Of a stretch of DNA of 64,000 nt, positions 57,093-64,000 are shown piece after piece; position 1 is the stretch's first letter, and each line of letters starts with the position of its first letter. Position numbers and translations under genes: made by a program. The notes beneath the pieces are model-generated. The model ran no database searches. It saw nothing but the letters and a program-made list of their open reading frames with translations, and was not told the DNA's origin. Source of the stretch: Adenanthera pavonina (Eukaryota > Streptophyta > Magnoliopsida > Fabales > Fabaceae); NCBI GenBank assembly GCA_026686845.1, contig JAIVEN010000016.1, positions 34,010,001-34,074,000 of the forward strand. The letters are read 5' to 3'.

Positions 57093-57931
57093 TTGGGGAA
57101 GAATGAGAGTGAAAGTGAGTTTAAAGAAGTTTGTACAAAGCTCCTTCTTTCTTCACTTCATCTTTCTTATGTGTCTTTATTGTATTTTCTTCTTCCTTCT
57201 TATTATGTTTCTGATTTCTTTGAATTATGTCACCTATTTTTGTTGCATGAGTCCCTTGTGAAAGAGACGAATTATGATAATTTAGTGTCATATTCACCCA
57301 TCGTTGCTACATTCTCTATTTCATCTCATGGTCATTGTGTTTTGTTTCCTTTAGTTATTTCTTCTCCATCTTTTCCCTGTCATTGTACACCATCTTTATG
57401 TGTCAAATCTATCCAAATTTTGAATTTAATGAATTATATCCAAATCTGTCCAGATTTCTTTCTATATGATCTTTGTACCACCTTAGTCCCTTTTGAGTCT
57501 TTTTGCATCATGTTGTGTCCTAATTCTGTCTTTCACGTTTTTCCTAATGCTTTGGTTCCATTTAAGTCTTCTTCTTGTATCGAGTTTGTGTCTAGCTATT
57601 TGCTGCAGGTTATTTGTATATTTGGTGTGAAGAAAAGTTCAATTTCTTATCTACTAAAGCTTGAACATAAGTCACATGTTCATAATGGTTGGAAGATCTT
57701 TGATCCTGGAGATTGGTTGCAAAAGCTTAGGGGAATATTTTAAACAAATTTTCAGCCAAGGGAGAACAATGTCATTCAAGTTTATGAGAGGATGATCAAA
57801 GCCATAGTGCATCAATTAATTTTGAAAGGTAAGTATCCTCCATATGATCTCTTTGATGCGATTAATATTTCCCTTTCCTTCCATGTAGATTATGGACATT
57901 CGAGGATGAATCCTTTCAAGGAGGGAAGGAA
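57093..57931 (+). pseudogene. B3 tail ORF, one in-frame stop
   Basis: One frame is open from 57093 through 57992 except for a TAA at 57741-57743: KNESESEFKEVCTKLLLSSL, Phe/Ser/Tyr/Cys-rich segments, SIQILNLMNYIQICPDFFL, WKIFDPGDWLQKLRGIF, then LKGKYPPYDLFDAINISLSF. The polypurine-tract peptide reads NPFKEGRNDRVR. This is the best evidence that the tail is one continuous reading frame in family B. Function unknown. Confidence 0.6.
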
Positions 57932-58987
57932 TGATAGAGTAAGGGATAAGTATGACTTGCAAGAGTTCATAAAAGAGCATAGAGAGTTTTGAAGACTTGA
58001 TCAAGGTGCTGAACAAGAACATGAAAAGCAATTTTGGGAGCCCAAAGATCCATTGCAATGCTCGATAAACCCAAAGATTGGAGTAAGGTCCAAAACAATG
58101 AAGAAAGTTTTAAATGGATTGATCCAAGAGTTGCTACTTTTGGAGCCCACTTATTTAGCTCAAGTTACAGCCCAAAAAAGGAGCCCAAAGGCGTGAAAAT
58201 GCTCTTAGTTATACAAGGTCCAGATCCAAACCCAAAAGGAGCCCATTTGGAAGAGCTAACTTGAAGACATCATGTGCTCTACATGTGACCATGAATAGTG
58301 ACGTTTTTAATATAATTTTATTAGGAATTTTTGTTTATTTAATTTCCAAAAATAAGTCCTATGGTCAAAGATTGTATCTTGGAGATTAAGTTTTAGTTGT
58401 TTCCTATTTTTAAAATTTAGGCTCTAGAATTTTCTATTAGTTAAAGTAAGAAAGGTACCACCTTTTGATTGATTTGAGGAATATTTTATTTCCTTTTTCA
58501 TTTAGATTGTGGTGTCTTCTTTAGGATTGATTAGATTTGATTATTTTCTTTATTTTTATTTTAGCCTAGGGTTTTGGCTGCCTTATTCCTTTATATAAGG
58601 AGCCACCTATGTACTTTTGATGGACAGATTAATAAGAATGAATTTTTAGAACTTATGTTCTTTTCTTGTAAGCTTTCTCTTATATCCCTTGTGTTCCTGA
58701 GAGGATTCATAGACTTATCAAAGGAGTGGTTTTCCTTTATGGCATCCCAAGGCTAGAGTTCTAAGAGGACGGGTTCTCTTAGGGTCTTATCTCATTGACC
58801 AACATATCTTTCCTATTTTCTTGTTATTTTCGTTCAGATGTATTATCCTATTTTTCTATTTTAACGTGTTCATTTATCTTGTGTTTTCTTCCTGTTTCGT
58901 GTGTTCTATTTGATTCTAACATGATCTGTGATTCATTCCGAGTCATTGGAGGTTCAATCAGATAAGTTTCATTTGGATCTTTCATCA
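57932..58987 (+). repeat. 3' LTR of B3
   Basis: 1056 bp from TGATAGAGTAAGGG to GGATCTTTCATCA. The first 330 bp hold frames ending GPDPNPKGAHLEELT, shared with the other B LTRs and the E LTRs (KAQIEELT). Confidence 0.92.
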
Positions 58988-59473
58988 AACAACAAAAATG
59001 CTATCTTTTCCACTAGGGGACCTAGGCAAACCGAAAACAAAATCCATAGATATGTCAATCCAAGGATGAGAGGGAACAGGTAATGGAGAATACAAGCCAT
59101 GAGGGTGCGCTTTAGATTTTGCATGTCTACATGTAATGCACTTATCACACACAGCAACAACATCTTTTCTCATGTGAGGCCAATAGAAATGTTCATGCAA
59201 CATGGTTAATGTCTTTTCCACACCAAAATAACCCATTAAACCACCACCATAGGTCTCTTTCACAAGCAACTCACACATAGAGCAATGAGGAACACACAAT
59301 CTATGTCTCTTGAAAAGAAATCCATCAAAGATATAATAATCATCAAATCCATGTTTCTCACATAATTTCCAAATCTCAGCAAAATCAACATCATTCTCAT
59401 ACAAGCTTTTCAACAAATCAAAACCAATCAACCAAGCTTGCACAAAAGTAATCAAAGAGTACCTCTTAAACAA
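58988..59473 (-). pseudogene. E2 integrase, N-terminal half
   Basis: Zinc-binding region YGGGLMGYFGVEKTL...CDKCITCRHAKS. The two His of the H-H-C-C finger are Tyr here, while both Cys are kept. Then LPVPSHPWIDISMDFVFGLP with the first catalytic Asp, to GKDSIFVV, where B3 interrupts. Confidence 0.9.
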
Positions 59474-60690
59474 AGCATTAGCAACAACATTCTCTTTGCC
59501 TTGTTTATGCTTAATGACATAAGGAAATGTTTCAATAAACTCAAGCCATTTTTAGATTTCAAGAACTTAAGACTCTCATGATCAGAATGAATGACAAATT
59601 CTTTGGGCCACAAATAATGTTGCCAAGTCTCTAAAGTTCTTTTCAATGCATACAATTCCTTGTCATAAGTTGAATAGTTGAAACATGCACCACTTAGTTT
59701 CTCACTAAAATATGCAATAGGCCTAGAATCTTGCATTAACACAGCACCAATACCAATTCCAGACGCATCACATTCAATCTCCAACACCTTAGAGAAATCA
59801 GGAAGTACAAGAAGAGGGGCATTTGTTAATCTATCTTTCAAGTTATTGAAAGCCACCTCTTGGGATTCACCCCACTTAAAAGTTACATTCTTTCTTACTA
59901 AATCATTCAATGGGGCAGCAATGGTTGAGAAGTCTTTCACAAACCTCCTATAAAAGCTAGCAAGTCCATGGAAACTTCTCACCTCGTAGGCATTCTTTGG
60001 TGTAGGCCACTCACGTATTGCCTTAACTTTCTCCTCATCCACACGTAAGCCATCAAAACCTACAACAAAGCCAAGAAACACAACAGTATCCAAGCAAAAA
60101 GTACACTTCTCTAAATTTCTGAAGAGTCTATTTTCCCTCAAAATCACAAACACATCATGCAAATGTATCACATGCTCATCTAGACTCTTAGAATACACAA
60201 GAATGTTATCAAAATAAACAACAACAAACTTGCCAATGAAAGAATGAAAGACTTGATTCATAAGACTCATAAAAGTACTAGGAGCATTGGTTAACTCCTA
60301 AGATCTATTCATACAAACCAAATTTAGTCTTAAATGCAGTTTTCCACTCATCTCCTTCTTTTATCCAAATCTGATGATATCCACTCCTAAGATCTATTTT
60401 GGAAAATAAACATGCACCATGCAATTCATCCAACATATCATCTAAACGAGGAATAGGATATCGATACTTAACTGTGATTTTATTGATGGCACGGTATAGT
60501 CCACACACATCCTCCACTTGCCATCTTTCTTGGGCACAAGTATGACAGCAACGGCACAAGGACTTAGGCGCTCTCTCACAAAGCCTTTCTTCATCAATTC
60601 CTCAACTTGCCTTTTGTATCTCCTTGGTTTCTTCCGGATTTGCCTTATATGCAGTCCTATTTGGAAGTGCACCACCGAGGATAAAATCAA
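59452..60690 (-). pseudogene. E2 reverse transcriptase and RNase H
   Basis: Pieces 60690-60442, 60559-60305 and 60270-59452 in order. RT entry: RQVEELMKKGFVRERLSPCA, LVPKKDGKWRMCVDYRAIN, IPRLDDMLDELHGACLFSKI, GYHQIWIKEGDEWKTAFKT. Catalytic box YFDNILVYS (normally YFDD). Then VDEEKVKAIREWPTPKNA and FHGLASFYRRFVKDFSTIAA. RNase H: IECDASGIGIGAVLMQDSRP, TYDKELYALKRTLETWQHYL, IHSDHESLKFLKS. About 30 bp are missing near 60290, where the frame also shifts. Confidence 0.93.
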
Positions 60691-61105
60691 TCATATGCTC
60701 AATACCCCTCAATGGTGGCAAACCATTAGGTATCTCTTCCGGGAATCACCAAATTCCTACAACAAAGCTAACACACTAGAGGGCAAAAAGTTATTCAGGT
60801 CATTCACTGTCAAATACACATCCTTATACAATATAATCAACGAATTTTCATCAAACAGAGCTTTCTTGATCTCACTTCTTCCACAAAACAAGCTCATTTT
60901 CTTCTCTTCACTCTTTTTCTTTTCTCTCTTTACTTCATCCATCACTCATTTTCTCTATTTTTCTTTTTCCCTCATCTTACACTCTTGAGTGATTCTTTTC
61001 TAATCTTCAAATGCTTCCAATGGACGAATAAGTGTTAGTACAATGGTTTTATTATTGAATAGGAAATAGTATCTAATTCTATAACCATCATACCTAACTC
61101 GTCTA
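60691..61105 (-). pseudogene. E2 protease-RT linker
   Basis: Holds VKREKKKSEEKKMSLFCGRS and SEIKKALFDENSLIILYKDV, the Lys-rich linker typical of this gypsy group, and upstream NNKTIVL as in E1. Stops are present. Confidence 0.65.
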
Positions 61106-62514
61106 TCAAACTGCCATAGGTGCCACTTCACACAAAACCTCATCATGAAAATTACCTATGGAAAATGCTACAACTACTTGTTTAGTGACCTTAGCATCCC
61201 CACTATCATTAAACCATAACAAATTATAAGGCTTGGGGTGCTTTTGAGTAGGTAAACCTAGCTTTTCAACTAACAAGGTACTAGCAATGTTCGTGCAACT
61301 ACCATTATCAATGATAAGATTACATACCTTGTTATTGATAAAACACCTAGTGTGAAAGATATGCTCACGCGGTTCCTTTTCTAGATCCTTAACTGGTTGA
61401 ATGTTGAGAGCTCGACTTGACACTAGAGCTTGCCCATGCATAGCCTTCGTAATCTCCATGCCAGAATCATCAGTCAAAGGGGGCATAGATCCACCCTCCT
61501 CAACTTCCTCATCACTACTACTAACTACATCACCATTCTCAAGCAAGATCATAGTTTGCTTATTTGGACATTGAGAAGCAATATGATCAAAACCTTGACA
61601 TTTAAAACATTTAATTTTTGAAGAAGAATTAGAAGAAAAGGTTTAAAATCAGTTTTACCTTTCAGAGCAGAGGGCTGCACCTTCATCTTTTTCTCTTCCT
61701 TTGGCTTGGTCTCTCCCTTAGGCTTAAAGGAGAATCTTGCCTCCTTGCTTGAACCTCTAGAGGACTTCAACTTTTGCTTGTCTTTCAAGTTGTTTTCCAC
61801 TTTGATGGTCTTATGCAATAACTCCTCTATATCAAGGTAGTTTTACATCTCAACCTCAGCAGCAATCTCTTGATTCAATCCTCCAAGGAACCTTGCCATT
61901 GTTTGCTCAGGATCTTCTTCCACTTTTGCCTTCATCATGGCAATCTCCATTTCTTGATGATATTCTTCAACACTCATAAATTTTTGTTTCAGTTTTTGGA
62001 GCTTTGTATAAGCATCCCTAAAATAATGATTAGGGACATGTCTCTTTCTCATGATGGCTTTCATTTCATTCCAAGACCGAATTGGACCTTCACCTGTACA
62101 TCTTCTAGTGGTAAGCAATTGGTCCCACTAAATGCTTGCATAATCTGTAAATTCCACCATAGCTAATTTCACTTTGCTCTCCTCTGAATAAGAATGACAC
62201 TCAAAGACATGCTCCACTCTTCTTTCCCATTCAAGATATACATCGGGATCGGCTTTTCCTTGAAAGAAAGAGATTTTCCTCTTTATGTTACCAAGAGGAT
62301 CCTTCTTATGAAATGATGGTTGTCTAGTCCTTCTTGATTGAGGCACTTCTTCACTAGATTCATTTTCATCTTCACTCATCATATTTTTGTTTCGGCCTCT
62401 TTTGGAATTGGAAGATGATTCCATGCCATCTAATCTTGCATTTAATCTCTTAAATTGCTCATGGATAGATTTGATGAACAACTTAAGATCAACTTCACCT
62501 TCATCACTAGACAT
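61106..62514 (-). pseudogene. E2 gag and protease
   Basis: ATG at 62514 (MSSDEGEVDLKLFIKSIHEQ). Core KKISFFQGKADPDVYLEWER; a TAG follows DYASI (near 62128). 62118-61843 reads EMKAIMRKRHVPNHYFRD, FMSVEEYHQEMEIAMMKAKV and ARFLGGLNQEIAAEVEM. The zinc knuckle near 61615-61570 (CFKCQGFDHIASQCP) is in a shifted frame. Protease 61552-61106 keeps DNGSCTN and LLVEKLGLPTQ, but lacks ~28 bp after VAPM. It is better preserved than E1. Confidence 0.9.
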
Positions 62515-62760
62515 GATTTCTACCTAAAATTGTTAGTGCAAACAAAGGAAAAGAAAGTAATGGAACCTCACACACTATTCTCACGTGTTTACACTCAACA
62601 ATAATATGCAAGAAAGGAAACAAGTCGCAGCACAATGATAAATTAGGAAATAAGATTAGGAAAGTAGCAATCCACACAAGAGTTTGAAACTTGCTAATCA
62701 AATTTGTTGAATTTAGTAATTTCCAATGTGACTTGAAGAGTAAGAAGAACAAAAGAACCT
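62515..62760 (-). other. E2 leader, partial
   Basis: Matches the last part of the E1 leader with an internal deletion, including GCACTAACAATTTTAG just before the start codon. It stops at 62760 (GGTTCTTTTGTTC), where a different sequence begins. Confidence 0.75.
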
Positions 62761-63140
62761 ATAACAACTTACCTCCAAATACCTCCAGACTTAACCAAAA
62801 CTACAAAAATCATTAACCAATACACACCTCATCCTTTAAAAACAGCAAAAACAGAACAACAACACCCAAAACTGGGCTGGGGCCACGGCCGCTACAATAC
62901 CGCCGCGGCTCTGGCCTCCCCTGAAACTCCCTTGCTTCTAGCCTCACTGGCGCCGAGGCCTGGACTCTGAAGCCACGGCGCCCCCTGCTGATATGGGATT
63001 TCAGCAACTTCTACAATCCGGGGCGAATTTCCGACGTGCATAACTTTATGCTCCGACCTTCGATTGACTTAATTCCAACTCCTACAAGTCAATATAGTCC
63101 CAAGCTATTCATAGACACCCTTCTTGCCTCAAACCAACTC
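62761..63140 (-). repeat. GC-rich LTR-like fragment
   Basis: GC-rich stretch (62870-63000, with GCCGCGGC and GGCGCC blocks) in otherwise AT-rich DNA. It lies between the E2 leader and the G2 RT and is probably a piece of another gypsy LTR. A repeat CAACTCCTACAAGTCAAT occurs twice (near 63075 and 63128). No protein supported; a 64-codon frame in it looks like a GC-rich artefact. Confidence 0.4.
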
Positions 63141-64000
63141 CTACAAGTCAATCTACAAATGAAAGATCGATCCTTATGGGTGAGTCTAGTCAATGGCATA
63201 ACAAGTTGAGAGAATCCCTTAATGAACCTTCGGTAAAATCTGGCCAAACCCAGAAAACTCTGAATTTCAGTCACCGATTGAGGTCTCGCCCAATTCAACA
63301 CCGCTTCAACTTTACTAATGTCTATTGCCACTCCTTTTGCAGAAATCACGTGACCCAGAAATTTCACCTCCTGTAGCCCAAACTCATACTTACTGAGCTT
63401 AGCATATAGTTGGTGATTTCTGAAGATGAAGTGCATGCTCTTCCTCACTCTTGGAGTATATCAGAATATCATCGATAAATACCACCACAAATTTATCTAG
63501 ATACGATCAAAACACTCTATTAATATAATCCATGAAGATTGCCGGGGCATTAGTCAACCCGAATGGCATCACCAGAAACTCATAATGACCATATCGTGTT
63601 CGAAATGCTGTTTTAGGTACATCTTTAGCACGCACTCACAATTGATGGTATCCTGATCTCAAATCGATTTTAGAGAATACGGAAGCACCTGCCAACTGAT
63701 CAATCAAGTCTTCAATCCTGGGCAAAGGATATTTGTTCTTGATCGTCACTCGGTTTAGTTGCCTGTAGTCAATGCACAATTTGATGCTACCTTCCTTCTG
63801 CTTAACAAACAACACTGGAGCTCCCCAAGGTGAGACACTCGATCTGATAAGACCTCTTTTCAACAAATTCTCAATTTGCTTCTTCAGTTCCTTCAATTCT
63901 GATGGGGCCATTAGATATGGAGCCTTCGAAATAGGACTTGTTCCGAGCACCAAATCGATGGAAAACTCCAGTTCTCGTGGTGGCGACAAACCGGTGACCT
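63141..64000 (-). pseudogene. Reverse transcriptase of a second Tekay/Del-like element (G2), truncated
   Basis: From the window edge: MSPPRELEFSIDLVLGTSPI, LKKQIENLLKRGLIRSSVSP, CIDYRQLNRVTIKNKYPLPR, SKIDLRSGYHQL. Then, across stops, FIDDILIYSKSEEEHALHLQ with both catalytic Asp kept. 63448-63141 reads LSKYEFGLQEVKFLGHVISA, ARPQSVTEIQSFLGLARFYR, LTRLTHKDRSF. It breaks off before RNase H. It is less damaged than G1. Confidence 0.92.

Larger units (their letters stand above)
54151..58987 (+). mobile_element. Non-autonomous element B3 (family B) inside E2 integrase
   Basis: Contains a partial 5' LTR, primer-binding site, leader, gag-like ORF, acidic/basic region, tail ORF and complete 3' LTR, in plus orientation against E2. 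Integrase sequence DSIFVV stops on one side and KMEHFL resumes on the other, with only ~15 bp missing. The insertion is thus clear, and the 5' half of the 5' LTR was deleted together with that bit of target. Confidence 0.92.
51582..62760 (-). mobile_element. CRM-like Ty3/gypsy element E2, nested insertions, 5' LTR missing
   Basis: Minus-strand order: partial leader, gag, protease, RT, RNase H, integrase (split by B3), polypurine tract, 3' LTR (split by a copia solo LTR and missing its last ~190 bp). The gypsy order is clear. There is no classical chromodomain. Instead the integrase ORF passes through the polypurine tract into the LTR with GGPLTRARTKAMKQALNG, as described for CRM chromoviruses. 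The leader stops at 62760, and no 5' LTR or target duplication is visible. Confidence 0.88.

Noticed and set aside
62813..63007. 64-codon Arg/Gly/Pro-rich minus-strand ORF
   Set aside because: Open because of high GC content; no motif, and it lies in an LTR-like fragment.

Overview
The window is plant nuclear DNA made almost wholly of nested, decayed LTR retrotransposons, plus an array of a ~167-bp tandem satellite. The evidence for a flowering plant is the repeated primer-binding site TGGTATCAGAGC (initiator-Met tRNA) just after several LTR ends, Sirevirus-type Ty1/copia and chromovirus-type Ty3/gypsy proteins, and AT-rich sequence. I see no intact host gene. The satellite, together with an element whose integrase frame runs across the polypurine tract into its 3' LTR (a CRM-like feature), suggests pericentromeric or centromeric DNA. 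All boundaries were read by eye and may be off by a few bases.

Layout, left to right. 1-7081: Sirevirus-like copia element on the minus strand (gag, protease, integrase, RT-RNase H, then an env-like gene), cut by the next element. 7082-11595: non-autonomous element A1 (minus); its 3' LTR holds a solo LTR of family B. 11596-16244: a head-to-head chimera of a minus-strand B element (B0) and a plus-strand A element (A2), with an inverted duplicated segment at the join. 16245-16861: a low-copy-looking stretch with an HMG-box-like relic. 16857-21845: LTR C (minus), split by solo LTR D1. 21846-25340: CRM-like element E1 (plus), truncated in the protease. 25341-34497: Tekay/Del-like gypsy element G1 (minus), split by solo LTRs D2 and H1. 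34498-37143: LTR fragments around a plus-strand env-like relic. 37144-45387: tandem B elements (B1, B2) sharing one LTR, with a solo LTR F inside. 45838-51581: satellite array interrupted by solo LTRs F and B. 51582-62760: CRM-like element E2 (minus), nearly complete in gene content; a copia solo LTR sits in its 3' LTR and a whole B element (B3) in its integrase. 62761-64000: a GC-rich LTR-like piece and the RT of another Tekay/Del-like element.

The most interesting point is the A/B group. These elements keep the LTR ends, primer-binding site, polypurine tract and gag N-terminus of the E (CRM-like) group. They lack zinc knuckle, protease, RT, RNase H and the integrase core. In their place is a long, partly open and family-conserved frame: acidic, then Lys/Arg-rich, then Phe/Ser/Tyr/Cys-rich. 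It ends in a PGDW motif and a peptide that crosses the polypurine tract into the LTR. They look like non-autonomous partners of the E group, perhaps coding for their own structural protein. Seven solo LTRs have a matching or near-matching 5-bp target duplication, so LTR-LTR recombination has been frequent here. Several catalytic residues in the autonomous elements are changed by C-to-T type substitutions, as expected for methylated, silenced copies.
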